Positions 1 to 11,989 of a stretch of 64,000 nt of DNA are shown in pieces (position 1 is the stretch's first letter; the number at the start of each line of letters is the position of its first letter). The stretch is taken from contig CM060068.1 of NCBI GenBank assembly GCA_030533445.1, forward strand, positions 29,994,510 through 30,058,509, read 5' to 3'. Position numbers and translations under genes: made by a program. The notes under the pieces are model-generated. The model had not been told where the DNA came from. It saw only the letters and a program-made list of their open reading frames with translations, and ran no database searches. This DNA comes from Cyprinodon diabolis (taxonomy: Eukaryota; Chordata; Actinopteri; Cyprinodontiformes; Cyprinodontidae).

Positions 1-83
1 TTTTCAAGTTCATATAACATTTTTGCGCAATCTGACAACATTCAACAAGGCAGATGAAATGACTTTGAATTTTAGGCACTAAC

Positions 84-2939
84 TTCTGAATTTCTGCTCA
101 GGGAGTTAAGAGGGAGAGAGGTCAGTACAGAGCCGTCCTGGGAGAGGCGAGCACGGATCTGCTGTAAGGTCACTGGGAGGTCTTCAAACACAGCATTAGC
201 TTTACCAAGCATGTACAGACGCTGAAAAAGACGAAACAAGGATCAAAAATTATCATTTGAAAAATGCATATTTACATCTATTTGTTGTTAAGTTGTTTTT
301 TTGTATTTTTTGTATTTTTTTGTATTTTTTTATTACCTCCTCACTTGGGGCTAGTTGTAGAACTACAGGGGTGTACTCGGAAAACAAAGAGTGGACCATC
401 TCTGCAACGCTGTCCAGTGTGAAGGGTACTGGCTAGTAGAGGACAAGCCCAACAGCACAGTGAGTAAATGTATTCTCATTAGATGGTAGGCTTTGATCTG
501 GTGAACTTACATTTTCCAGGGGATAAGAGGCTACAGCCTGAGGCAAAGAGAGGCTGTCGACTCCTCTAACCACCACTAACACATTAGCCCGGGGACGCTG
601 GAACAATGGGCCAGCCTGGAGGCCAGGCCATAGCAGATCCTGCGGAAACAGAGCGTCACCATATTTGTTAGGCTACAGACATGTTATATCAACATATGTT
701 TAACAACACATAGCCTAACCAATATTTTTTTCATTATAAATAAAGAGATACCTCTTGAACAGAGAAGCCCATGGTCAGAGCCACCACATCAGGGACTTTT
801 TCTCCAGAAACTGGCCAGTCACCTTTCTGGAACGACACAAACTCTGGAGCTTGAAGGACTGTGAAGCTGTCACCACTGACACCTGGAGAACAGAGAGGGG
901 CTTGTCAACCTAAGCAAAACCAGATTTCTTAAAAACAAGGTTTTCAGAAACTAATAAAGCTTACATCAATGTTAGTTGATACTTTGATCTCATTGCAAAA
1001 TACTACAAAGCTTTAAGTGAGATTTACTACTGTGTTAAGAATTGTTATCATGCTTTGTAAACGCTCTTTGCACAGATTTTAAGGTAAAATAAAATCAGAT
1101 AAAAAAGGGATACATCCGTAGCAGTTTGTCAGAAAACCATAACGTGTTGGAGACTCTCCATTTTTAGACAACAAAATAAAAATTTTGTAATTCATCACTG
1201 AATAAAGTCCTTCCAATGAACACAGCATCATGATCAGAAATGGGGTCTAAACTAATCGTTTTGCTCTTGCTTCAGGATTTCTACCCAGAAATTAAAATCT
1301 TTAACTTCTCCATATTTCCATGCTTGAACCAGGATTTGTAGGGCATTTTTTTGAGAAGTGAGAAGCTGCAGTGATGATGCCGTTTCAGAGACACGTGAAC
1401 AGATAACATGATTTCAGAGATATATAGGTTTCTTAAAAAATAAAAAGGAGGGTTAGGAAAATAGCACAGATTATTTACTTGTAATATTTAAGCAAAAAAA
1501 AAATAAAAATACAGAATTCAAATGAAAACTGACTTAATATTATGAATAAATACCATTTTCAATAACTGTTTTGCATTTACAATGCACTCTAATACAAATT
1601 TCAAGTCATGTTTTTGGCCAATTAAAGTATTTTTGTGTTTTTTATTAATTTTTTTATGCATTCTTAATTATTTCAGAAGTTCTCCATATACCTGAAGACC
1701 TGCATGCTAAAACAGGTTTACCGATTAGCTTTGCATGGAAATAACTCAGACAAAATTACACATGGGCTGAAATTATTCAAGTAGAGATAGACCAAATTTA
1801 TTTATTTATTTTTATAAGGCTGATATCAAACAGCTTAGTTTAATATATTATGTGGTGGTGATTTTTTCTTTCTAGGCAGAAATACCCATTTCTCTGTCCA
1901 TTGATATGATAAAAAAACACTCAATTATAAAAAAAAAAAGGTGACATAAGTCTCAGTTTATTTTATTTTATTTTTTTCAGATAAAATTTACTACCAATAA
2001 ATCAATAACCTAAAATGGACAGCAAGGTCTTAAGGCATGGATGCTGAGGGCACTGATGGATCAGTAAACATTGGCTGAGACAAGATTACAAACCCACAAA
2101 TATCAAGGGATCAGCTGACTGATGAAATCAGTCTATCTCTGCTTTAGAGAAACGGTGCTGGAAACAAACAGCACACTTTTCAGATGTGCTATTTGTTCTT
2201 TTATATGTGAAATCCTTAATATTTCCCTTTAACTTTATAATATCTTTGTAATAGTATACCAGATTAACGCCAAATATAAAGAAATTTAGAGTTTTTTATT
2301 GTAACGAGAAAAAATATATATAAGTGAAAAACCTCTGAAAGCTCTGAAAGTTTGCAGCCTAATGTGGAATCTTGGTACAAAGACGTGAGTAAAACGCAGA
2401 TGGAGAAATAAACTCGTGACATGGAACAGTAGCAAAGATGGAAGCTGAGCGGAACTAATGGGTCACATGACAGCACCCGCAAATTAGCAATAACCAGAAA
2501 CTAAAAAAACAAACAAAAAAACACAGCATTGGCAATAACTTACATACATTCAATTGGACACAATTGTAATCTCAAAAGGGGAAAACAGACACATTTTAAT
2601 ATTATTGTTAGCATTTAGCAAAATGCGACAGCAAAACCTTCTCTGGATGCGTTGTGAAGCCGTAGCTAAATAATCTGCTAAAAGCTCTAGCATTTAGATG
2701 ACCTGAATTACAATTTAATTTTAACTATTAGATAAGGACAGGGAAAACTGAAGAAGCTAAATGCTAATGCTAACTATGACTGTGGACGCGATCTGTCAGA
2801 TGAGCCCACATTGGAGGCCGAAGCGCTAGAAATAAACATGTTCTTGAAACTATGAATAACAAATGATTATCACTGGACGCTTCATACCTGCTGCGAAAAG
2901 ACAGCAAAGGGCTAAAGTCAAGGTAAAACAAGCCTTCAT
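84..2939 (-). CDS. atp6ap2: Renin receptor / V-ATPase accessory protein 2, first five coding exons (3' part outside window)
   Basis: The product is a type I membrane protein that assists V-ATPase assembly in the endomembrane system and binds (pro)renin at the surface (known for the family). Coding exons, in transcript order: 2888-2939, 752-882, 511-639, 337-432, 84-221. All have GT/AG borders and phases that join without a break. Exon 1 gives a signal peptide ([17 protein letters not shown]). The following exons read [60 protein letters not shown] and [17 protein letters not shown], which track the vertebrate ATP6AP2 ectodomain closely and end near NSLSRNSE. The juxtamembrane part, transmembrane helix and cytoplasmic tail must lie to the left of base 1. 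The start is the only ATG directly before a signal peptide. Exon 4 uses the AG at 434-433; the AG four bases further in would break the frame. Intron 1 (883-2887) is AT-rich, with nothing recognisable in it. Confidence 0.93.
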
Positions 2940-3717
2940 CCTTCGGCAGGTTGTCACCGACATTTCTCACCGAGGAACTGCAAGGGTCAGCTGACCTGAC
3001 GTCATGGCACCGCATTGCATAATGGGAGCGTTTGTAGTTTGTACTATTCTTCTCGATTTCCGGCAGTCCCATGCACACTTAGTGCATTGCTGCCCTCTTC
3101 AGGTCACAAGATATAAAGCATCCATTAAAGCTTCATTGGGATATAAAGGGGAAGGTAAATCAATCATTAAAAAGAAAGAAACAGAATTTTGGTAAAAGAT
3201 ATGGGAAGAAGATAAAGGGAGAAGATTGTTTTTATAATTACATAACACAAAAATAAAAAATAGAATATAGTAGGTGGAATTATGAGCTACATGCTCATGT
3301 ACAGTAGGTAGCAGTATGCACCTCTAAGCTGTTTGCAATCCACCATTCAACATAGAAGTAGAAGAATTCATTGGGGTATAGATAACAATATAATCCTCAT
3401 TTTAAATTAAAATACACCAAATTTGGATCTCTCTTTTGGGGAAGCTGTGTGTAAAATAAATAAATAAATTGCCTGTACTTATATAGCACTTTTTGAAGTC
3501 AGAGGACTTGATCAAAGCTCTTTACACCACATTCAGTCATTCACTCACACACTCACTGGTGGCAAGCTACATAGTAGCCATAGCTGCCGAACACGGCGCC
3601 AACAGTTCCTCCGACCAACATCGGTAGGGGGGTGTAGGGTCCCACGAAAATAAAGACACTGAAAGCCGGAGCCAGGGCTTGAACTGACAACCCTCCAGTT
3701 GCAGGACAAACTCCTTC
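2940..3717. other. Promoter flank and unclassified interspersed repeat piece
   Basis: The first 100-200 bases are the atp6ap2 upstream region. From about 3465 to 3720 the sequence has the look of a dispersed teleost repeat (a stretch beginning 'tatagcactttttgaag' and running through 'ttcagtcattcactcac' and 'ggtggcaagctacatagtag'). No gene is supported; the short reading frames here carry no recognisable domain. Confidence 0.4.
2986..3004 (-). promoter_or_regulatory. atp6ap2 proximal promoter: palindromic CRE and adjacent E-box palindrome
   Basis: A perfect TGACGTCA (2997-3004) lies 58 bases upstream of the atp6ap2 ATG, next to a second 10-base palindrome GTCAGCTGAC (2986-2995). TGACGTCA is the full CREB/ATF site. 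CREB control of the mammalian gene is plausible but not shown here. The second palindrome resembles a CLEAR box (GTCACGTGAC) with its central bases exchanged, so it is not counted as a TFEB site. Confidence 0.55.
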
Positions 3718-4516
3718 CATCGTAGATGCATGTCCACTGTGAGAGACATAATCTAAAAATGTCAATAAAGGATTTTAAAACTATGTATTGATATAGCTGC
3801 AAATAAGTGTTTTAAACACCTGTCTATCAGCTAGAATTCTGACCCTCAAAGACCGGTTAGTCTGCCTTCAAAGTGTCCACCTCCACTCCATTTCCAGCTG
3901 TCCTCCCCATACAATCAGTAAGAATCCAACTACTAGCATGGCCAAGACCAAAGACCTGTCCAAAGACACTAGAGAATAAACTGTACACCTCCACAAGGCT
4001 TGAAATGGTTATGAAGAAATTGCCAAGCAGCTCGGTGAAAAATGGTTCACTGTTGGTGCAATCATTAGAAAATGGAAGAAGCTAAACATGACTTTCAATC
4101 TCCCTCTGTCTGGGGCTCCATGCAATATCTCACCTCATGGGGTCTCAATGATCCTAAGAAAGGTGAGAAACAAGCCCAGAACTACACAAGGGGGAGCTGG
4201 TCAATGACCCGAACAGAGCTGGGACCACCGTTTCCAAGGTTACTGTTGGTAATACACTAAGACGTCATGGTTTGAAATCATCACGGTAGGTTCCCCTGCT
4301 TAAACCAGAACATGTCAAGGCTTGACTTAAGTTTACCAATGACGATTTGGATGATCCAGAGGAGTCATGGTGGAAAAGTCATGTGTTCAGATGAGACCAA
4401 AATAGAGCTGTTTGGTCATAATTCCACTAATCATGTTTGGAGGAAGAAGAATTAAAAATTCTAATCGGGAGAACTTGCAAAAAAGCATGATGTTCAAATA
4501 CTTATTTTCCTCACTG
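3718..4516 (+). mobile_element. Deleted, decayed Tc1-type transposon
   Basis: The sequence carries the typical subterminal and 5' part of a common teleost Tc1 element, then the start of a transposase (around 3938: MAKTKDLSKDTRE, then a stop). Further along come out-of-frame pieces such as [10 protein letters not shown] and [10 protein letters not shown], and the copy ends at the right terminus 'ttcaaatacttattttcctcactg' (4493-4516). The catalytic half of the transposase is missing, so this is a dead internally deleted copy. A second fragment of the same family is at 62036-62148. Confidence 0.8.
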
Positions 4517-6039
4517 TAAGTACAGCTCAAACTATTAAGTATTCAAAAATTAGTACAGTTGTTAGAAAATTAAGAAAGTACATCAACCACCTAAGTATGC
4601 CCGTGAAAATTCTCAGTCAATCATAGTTTTACTCACATTTTAAGTGATGCTTTTATAAATTTTAAATATTTTAACATGTTTGTTTACTTCTTTGTAGTTG
4701 GTATCAAGACCCCATAACGATTAAGGACCTCCAGAGTGGTCATAACCTCAACTTTCAGAGTCAATGGCTCCATCCCAATCGGGTAAAGTCATTTAAGCCA
4801 AAGTTGTAGAGCATCAGCTCCATCATGGGTGCAGTTGAATAGATCTGGCATAAGAATCTCTGAAGGTTTCTTTCCAACATTTGAGCTATACATATTTATA
4901 AGCACATATAAGCAGCCCAACAGAGTAAACAAATAAATAAAATGTGATGCATCTAAATTTATGCATCTTCATTTGTTTCGGCTTATATGATGGAGCGCTT
5001 CAGCAGTTCACTACATTTATGTGATTCACTTTTTTTTTTTTTTTTGGAGGGTTCAACTTATTAAATAATAATTAATTAACTAGTGTCATTCATGTTCATT
5101 TCCTTTGAGTAAACAGATTCAGCAAAACGGTCTGGAGGTCTTTTCCTACCCGCATTATATATCTTACTGTTGACCCTAAGGAAGATGAGATAGAAACATG
5201 AGCAAGGAAACAGATATTTTGAAGAAATAATACTTTATTGATCCAAAAGTCCTGTTGAGAGTTTTAATTTATCTGGTTGTTTTTTTTTACCACAAAATAA
5301 CGGATCTATGGTCGCTTAAGCTTCAAATGGAGGAAATAAGAGAACCTGTAATTATTCTTTGGAATATGTTTTGGAAATTAAATGATACATATCTAGTCAT
5401 GAAATTATTTGGAATGCTTCCAATTTACTTTTGATGTTTTTTATAACCTTACATCCAAGTATGATCTGTGATTTAATTATCTTATTTTAGAGCATAACCT
5501 GCATAAAGTTATCATTTTGCATTGAAATGAAGAATGCCTGCGCTGTAACGTTTGTTTCAAAATGTAATCTCTTTCCCTCCATTGATTAGTTCTTTAATAA
5601 CTATGTAATTATTTAGCTAAGCGCTTATCTATTCCCAGATAAAGACTATATATACACTATGAACAAATAATCTGGTTAAACTTTTTTTTTTTTCTGTGAT
5701 CGCTCACTGGGTAGAACTATTAAAACCATATAGTAATCCAAAATATGCTAAAAAGTTCAGTTTAATCTCTACAATCTAATTTTAAATGCAGTTTTCATAA
5801 ATAAAGGTCTTTTTTTCTAATGCAAACCATTTAAAGTATGTGCATTATTTGATAATTTTATTCTTGTTTGTATCTATGCAAGAATTGTAAAAATGGTTAA
5901 GGTCTAAAGAATAAAGGAATGAAATCAATAAAGAAAAAAAAAAAAAAACAACAACAATATTTTAAGACAAAAATGAATATACTGTAATTTTATGGAAGGC
6001 TGCAGTGCTTCTGCAGTACGCTAGTTACCTGCTCCATGA
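4517..6039. other. Intergenic, no gene seen
   Basis: AT-rich sequence with several A or T homopolymers. Neither strand shows an open frame with recognisable similarity, and no terminal repeats could be paired. Confidence 0.5.
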
Positions 6040-6985
6040 GGGGAGTCGAAGGACCGATGCGCTGTTTGTTGGACTGAAACAATCGATTGTTGAAATAATC
6101 ATCAACTAATATAGTAATCCATTAATCATTAACTTGAGTTAAGACACTGTAAAACATGCCTTCAGGTAATAGATCAACCAACCATTGAGCAGCAGTTATT
6201 GTCATGTTTGGCTTAAGGTTCCTAACCCACATGCAGAACACATTGAAGCAGGAGAAAAGTTAAAAGGTTTATTGAGATGACTCTGTACAGAGAATAAACA
6301 GATCCAGGGGTTAATCAGATCCAGGACTGGTCACGAGTGGGTTCACTGTTCTGGAGTTTGAGCTTAGCGGCTGAGGGGGGGAACCTTGAGGGTCCAGAGG
6401 CTGTCGGCAGGCTGAGGGCTTGGCGGAGGCAGAGCTTGGTTTGAGTGTTTGCAGATCACAGATTTGAATTTCCCTTCCAGATTCTTCAGAGAGCGGGCAG
6501 GCAGGTCTTTGACAGGAATGATTCTCCTGGGTTCTTTCAAAGATCAGACAGGCAGATTTCCAACAGAGAAACTCTTCAGGGTTTCTGGTTTCAGGCAGGT
6601 TCAACCATAACTGGCAAACACTCTGGCGTTGGAGAGACGTCCTCTGCCTCCTTAAATAGGTCCAAGGCTGATGAGGAGATTAAAGACAGGTGTTGCAGGT
6701 GAGCACAAGCAGGGATCCTCAGCGCCCTCTGGTGGGCAAACCTCCGGATCCCAACAGTTATACCAAAATTAAAAAAAAATATATAAGCATTTTGCATTTA
6801 AGATAAAAAAGCTTTTTTGTCAGTCAATATGCTCTATCCGGAACTCCTCAAGTAAAATCATTTTAGTTTCATCCGGTTTAATTGAATAAAAATTCTTCTT
6901 TAAGGAATGTTTTGCTATACAATTATCAATCAAGAAAACAACTGAGCGATTAATCGAGTTGCAAAATACTCGTTGGTTGCTGGCC
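6040..6985 (-). mobile_element. Eroded hAT-like MITE, host of a solo LTR
   Basis: Both flanks of the LTR at 6200-6756 carry 'cgatt/aatcg' motifs of a teleost hAT family. Bases 6820-6880, read in reverse, match the left part of the element at 38498-39653 ('aaactaaaa...ttgaggagttc...agagcatattga'). The copy is in opposite orientation to that one and too diverged for exact ends. The LTR inserted into it later. Confidence 0.55.
6200..6756 (-). mobile_element. Solo LTR, Ty3/Gypsy type, 5-bp target duplication
   Basis: Read on the minus strand, a 557-bp unit starts TGTTGGGATC and ends CATGACA, the TG...CA borders of an LTR. It is flanked on both sides by GTTAT (6195-6199 and 6757-6761), a 5-bp target-site duplication. 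No internal retroelement sequence is present, so this is a solo LTR left by recombination between two LTRs. It shares its first ten bases with the LTRs at 28144-28866 and 25241-25938, which suggests related families. Confidence 0.88.
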
Positions 6986-7310
6986 CAGTTTGGTACTCAT
7001 TGGTATAATGTGCGAATAAAACCAATGGTGCTGTTGGATGAGCTGCTCCATGTTTTCTTTGAGTGATTATGACTATATACAGACCATTTGATTATTTTTT
7101 TAATTGAATTTGCTATGAAGATTTGATGTTTAAATATACTGTTTATTGTTATCATTTACAGAAACTGTTACAACACTGAGTTTTCACAATAAAGTGCAGA
7201 GCCAGGGAAGCCTGTTCACTGTAAAAAAAAAAAAAAAAAGTTGGATGAACTCAAAATTTCAAGGCAACAAACTTCAATAAAATTTTAAGTATGCAAATTA
7301 AACTAAATAT
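6986..7310. other. Intergenic sequence up to hAT MITE
   Basis: AT-rich, with an A17 run near 7222 and the start of a 'gttggatgaactcaaaattt'-type teleost repeat that resumes after the MITE. No gene is seen. Confidence 0.4.
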
Positions 7311-7657
7311 TAGTGTTGCACCGATACCGATACCAGTATCGGACGGGGCCCCGATACTGCCCTAAAATGGTGGTATCGGTATCGGCGAGTAACAACAAAT
7401 AGGGCACCGATACCCTTTTGAGAGCCATAAGTTTATTCAACTATTGTCACCCATTCCTGGTAGGCAATAAAACCTTTTTATTTTTATTATATTGGATTCA
7501 CTTTGTATTAGATTTTTTCCTGCTTCACAAAGGTAGGCAGCAGCTTGACAAAGCCATGATGGCAATTATTTTACATTATTATGGTATCGGCCGATACTGC
7601 ACAGCCAGGTATCGGGTATCGGTATCGGGGCCAAAAAATGGCATCGGCGCAACACTA
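7311..7657. mobile_element. Short hAT MITE with 8-bp target duplication
   Basis: A 347-bp element with terminal inverted repeats (TAGTGTTGCACCGATAC; the right end read in reverse gives TAGTGTTGCGCCGATGC). It is flanked by an exact 8-bp duplication CTAAATAT (7303-7310 and 7658-7665), which is diagnostic of hAT transposition. The interior repeats 'ggtatcggtatcgg' motifs and has no coding potential. It provides the uninterrupted reference for the disrupted copy at 35496-37490. Confidence 0.9.
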
Positions 7658-7689
7658 CTAAATATCTTAAGTTTTGCTTTTGAGTTTGC

Positions 7690-7965
7690 TCAACTCTGAA
7701 TTCTAATTTTTGTGAACTCAACTGTAAGTTGAGCTAACTTCTAATTTTACATTGTAATAACTTAAAATTCTTTATTCTACTAACTCTCTAGTAAGTTGTA
7801 CTAACTTCTAAATTTACGTTTTAATGACGTTTTAATTACGTTTTAAAATCCTTATTCTACTAACTATACTGTAACTTGTACTAAATTTAAATTTTACATT
7901 GTAATAACTTCAAATTCCTTAATCTACTAACTACCCCATAAGTTGTACTAACTTATGTTTTGTAT
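7690..7965. repeat. Degenerate tandem repeat, about 65-80 bp period
   Basis: Motifs such as 'ttctactaact', 'aagttgtactaactt' and 'ttacattgtaataactt' recur three to four times with drift. This is a decayed tandem array or part of a longer AT-rich repeat; no coding content. Confidence 0.55.
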
Positions 7966-8289
7966 AAATAATTACAGATGCAACATATACATTCAAAACT
8001 TTTGTTTTATTTAACCTGTACCAGGATCAAAGCCCTTCAAACAGGCCTAGGTAAATGCAAACTAATGAGACCCAACTGTCCCAGTCAACATGTGCTACAT
8101 TGTTTAGCACATCCTTTTGTAACACTATGTGCCATTTTACAAACACTGAACCGTAACACGTAACATATTTAAAGAAAACCCAAGAAAGAGTAACAAGAAG
8201 AGAAAATTAACATTGGTTGGCTGGACAGAAGGAACCTTTCAGAGGTCAAACATTCCAGACCCAAACATATCAGTTAACTTATGGATTAA

Positions 8290-8670
8290 CTGAAGGAGCA
8301 CTAAAGGTTTTAAAAGTGCAACAGCAGTCCCTGTGGATGCAAGGCCACCCATCCTCACCATCTTCTACAGAAGCACCATAGAGAGCGTTCTGACCAGCTA
8401 TCTCACTGTGTGTAGGGTGCAGCGCCACATACTGGAAGAAGGTGAGAAGAGTGGTAAGAACAGCAGAGAGGGTCATCGGTGCTCCACTGCCCTCCATAAA
8501 GACATTTCATCTCAGTGCTGCGTGTCCCGAGCTTGTAATATCATAAATGACCCCTCACACCCCTACCTGCTGTCCTCTGGAAAGAGACTTTGAAGCATCC
8601 AGTGCATCTGCAGCAGACTCTACAACCGTTTCTTCCCCAATGCCATTAGACTGCTGAATGTTTTGTAAAA
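8290..8670 (+). pseudogene. LINE reverse-transcriptase ORF2 3' fragment
   Basis: The translation contains ILTIFYRSTIESVLTSYLTV, then CCVSRACNIINDPSHP, LLSSGKRL and, in a shifted frame, RLYNRFFPNAIRLLN. These pieces are typical of the C-terminal end of teleost non-LTR retrotransposon ORF2 proteins. The polymerase core is absent and the frame is broken, so this is a 5'-truncated dead copy. Confidence 0.75.
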
Positions 8671-9088
8671 TGGGTTATTTTATTGTATTTTATTATATTT
8701 TATTATATAAAAAACTGAAATGTTAGAACTGTAAATATACAGTCATACGTTTATATAACTGATTTTTATGTATTTTTCACTGGTTTCAAGGCCGCACTTT
8801 AAAAAAATTAAATTGTCTAGAGAGCTATTCTTAACGAAAAATTTTTTTGTTTACACTTGTGTATACAAAATGACTAAATAAATCTAAGTGATGGTGCTGC
8901 AGCACCCCCTAGTGGCAAGAGGGATTTTTAATACATTTTTTTAAAATGTATTAAAAATACTTTGCACAATTTATAAATTTCCTATGAATATTTTGAGAAA
9001 ATATTTTGGCCTTTTTTATTTTACTGTTACGTGTATTTGGACTTTAAGTTCATTATTTTGAGGCTTAATCAATTTCATGGGAAGTTAC

Positions 9089-9102
9089 GTTGTCATGGCA
9101 AC
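9089..9102 (+). promoter_or_regulatory. X-box (RFX-factor binding site)
   Basis: The 14-mer GTTGTCATGGCAAC fits the X-box consensus GTHNYYATRRNAAC at every position. Such sites near transcription starts mark genes under RFX control, many of them ciliary. It lies about 70 bases before an ATG that opens a possible first exon. Confidence 0.5.
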
Positions 9103-9172
9103 ATCAGCAAGCTAGTGGTAACGGGAGCAGACTAGTAAATTTGCAAAGTCTAATGACAGAACGAGGGGGAAA

Positions 9173-9288
9173 TATGGCACAGGAACTTATTTCAGATTCG
9201 TCCGGATTCGATCCAAGTTATTGGCATTTACTGGTGGTGAAGACAAACTGGATTTTAACTTCCAATCCAGACGTCCAGCCTTACAGGT
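9173..9288 (+). CDS. Candidate first coding exon, unidentified
   Basis: From the ATG at 9173 (or an in-frame one at 9152) about 38 residues are open (beginning MAQELISDSSGFDPSYWHLL) up to a consensus donor CAG|GTAAGC at 9288/9289. The X-box at 9089-9102 places it as a plausible 5' exon. I do not recognise the product, found no matching downstream exon, and another frame across the same bases is also open. Treat it as a candidate only. Confidence 0.25.
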
Positions 9289-9595
9289 AAGCAAGTCAAT
9301 AACACTTTGATTACCATATGTAATATAACATTATTGCTTAATCTTGATTTGAATAATAAATTAATTAACTATAACCTCCAGTTATAGTTAGTAATAAATT
9401 CATAATTAAACCAGTTAATTACTTAACACATTACTCTGAAAGCCCGAATCAGCCTGAGACACCCATCAGTCCATTTGCTGGTGGTAAAGAGAATATATGA
9501 TTGCGTGATTAATTTAGAACAATTAATTTATTTTTTAATTTCTTATACTAATAACCAGGTAAACCTCAGATATCTACAACACTAGCACAATATTT

Positions 9596-9800
9596 CTAAA
9601 TATGAGCTTTATCAAGCATAGGTATAACCAAGAGGAAGATCAGCATGAGGGTGAATACAGAGGTCAAATAAACAAGAAGACCAGTTAAGTCAATGGCAAA
9701 CCTCTGCTCTATAACCACAGCTCCACCACATTTACAGTACCAGGAGCCGTTGACATTCAATATGCGCCTCTGCACGCTCACAAACAACTACAGGTGCTTG
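9596..9800 (-). CDS. Candidate terminal exon with a hydrophobic segment, unidentified
   Basis: The minus strand reads a 63-residue open stretch that contains GSWYCKCGGAVVIEQRFAID and then a roughly 25-residue hydrophobic run (LTGLLVYLTSVFTLMLIFLL) before the stop at 9596. Several AG acceptors lie just upstream. The composition looks like the C-terminal membrane anchor of a spliced protein rather than random AT-rich DNA. No family is recognised and no partner exon was found. Confidence 0.25.
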
Positions 9801-10311
9801 GTTACAGGTACTCAGAGATTCACTTCCATACTAAAAGCCCAAATTCTTATCTTCAAGTAACACAGAGTACATGTCAGATTAAATAATACTACTTCAGCGA
9901 TAGTATATAGGTGTTACTTTATTGTATGTCTTGTACCATGTCTGTTGGTTGTGCTGTTCTTTTTACATCTCTTTGGAGATGATGAAGCAGACTAAAAATG
10001 TTTTATCATTATCTTCGTTTTATCTCCTCTTTCTTTCATCTTTTCTCGTTTTTTTTCCGGTTTTACCTCTTCTGTTCTACTTACATTGCAGTGTCCATAT
10101 AATCTGTAAAACTCCCTGCATAATTAAAATAAAGCTATTTATATGCATCAAACAAGCGGAACACTATGGCTATAGCCGTACTGCTTCACTTGTGAGAGTA
10201 AAATCTATTTGGCTCTTTTTGGCATCAAGACAATTATTCTTATTTCCACATCGCCAGACAGGACACTGTAAAAAAAAAAAAGACATTCAATATGCATCTA
10301 ATTACCAGATA

Positions 10312-11985
10312 CAACAGGGCCTAAAGCACTAAAATAAAAGATATCACCCTCACCATAGATGTTGATTAGGATATCCATCCTTCTGTCTTCGTGCCAGAGG
10401 TGGTAGTATATCTGTTTATTATTATCAGCCATTGAAGCCAGAACCCTGGCTGTGAACATTTTGCTCTAATTGACCAATCAGAGGACAGAAAATGGTGAAT
10501 TAGCGGTGGACGCTCTAGCTGGGCACCACTGAGGGGCATATCTAAAATCCTATTGGTTGAAGAAAACATTCCTAACTAACATTATTAAGGCCAGAACACA
10601 CAAAAAAAATTGTGTCGGACGAGGTCACAGCATTTAGCACTCATTGAAACTCATACACTATTTTAGGCAATGGGGCTTGCGTAGGTCCAACTGAGATCCC
10701 AGGTGTCTGAATACACAGGTATCATTACCCAATTCATCCCGGAAGCACAATCTGTACCATCAACTCATATGCGCATGGCAACTAATAATTCATCCAGGCG
10801 GGGGGCACCAGGAGTTTTGGGACCCATGAAGGATATTGATATTGGATACACCCCCCAAAAAAACATTATGCAAGAAGCTTTAAAGCGCCTATAAAGATGC
10901 ACTGAAGCAGAGTGCTAAATACTGGGGGGTCGCCCCCGCCGATTAACACAATAGACCCCATAAAAGCCTCAAAAGCAAAATTTAAAGGGGGTCTTAAATT
11001 GTGTCAAAAAAATTAAAAATAAAATATTTTTTGTCACTAATGGTCACTAAAATGTTTCTAAGCTCAACATGTCCAGTATTAAAATTCAAAACCTTATTCC
11101 ACAAATATGTTCTGTTTTTTGCCAAGTGAAGCCAGCCAATCCTGCTCCTGTATGCAAATTAGCCATGTGCTTTTCCGCAGTTAATAACACGGGCAGCGCG
11201 GAACAGATTGCGCGAAGACAGCAGGTCTTCACTCCTGTTTGTGGACCACTACGGACCTCCTCTGGACAAATTCGACCCATTTCCATTCGTCAGAAACTGG
11301 ATTAAAGCAGGACATGTGCGTGCATGAAAGAGAGAGAGATACAACAGGGCGTAAAGCACTAAAATAAAATATATCACCCTCACCTTAGATGCTGATTAGT
11401 TATAAACAATATCCATCCTTCTGTCTTCGTGCCAGAGGTGGTAGTATATCTGTTTATTATTATCAGCCATTGAAGCCAGAACCCTGGCTGTGAACATTTT
11501 GCATTTTGCTCTAATTGACCAATCAGAGGACAGAAAATGGTGATGTAGCGGTGGATGCTCTAGCTGGCCCTGAGGGGCATATCTAAAATCCGATTGGTTG
11601 AAGAAAACATTCCTAACTAACATTATTGAGGCCAGAACACACAAAAAAAATTGTGTCGGACGAGGTCACAGCATTTAGCACTCATTGAAACTCAAACACG
11701 ATTTTATGCAATGGGGCTTGTGTAGGTCCGACTGAGATCCCAGGTGTCTGAATACACCGAAACCGACATATATGGACCTTAGACCCAAGGTCTACATAAG
11801 TCGGTATCATTACCCAATTCATCCCGGAAGCACAATCTATACCATCAACTCATATGCGCATGGCAACCGATAATTCATCCAGGCGGGGGGGCGCCAGGAG
11901 TTTTGGGCCCCATGAAGGACATTGATATTGGATACACCCCCCAAAAAAACATTATGCAAGATGCTTTAAAGCTCCTATAAAGATC
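10312..11985. repeat. Direct duplication of about 0.6 kb, two copies
   Basis: Copy A (about 10312-10905) and copy B (about 11338-11985) both begin 'gatacaacagggc.taaagcac' and run in parallel to 'tataaagat.', with small indels; copy B has a short extra segment near 11770-11805. Both contain 'tcattaccc...aagcacaatc', which matches the terminal repeat of the TIR element at 27738-29142, so they are probably copies of a related non-autonomous element. The spacer 10906-11337 carries a short broken coding-like remnant. Confidence 0.7.
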
Positions 11986-11989
11986 TACT

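Noticed and set aside
2986..2995. CLEAR (TFEB) box
   Set aside because: The core is CAGCTG, not CACGTG.
9922..10332. 136-codon plus-strand frame
   Set aside because: Composition is that of AT-rich DNA (F, L, S runs, poly-K at an A12 run); no splice or domain support.
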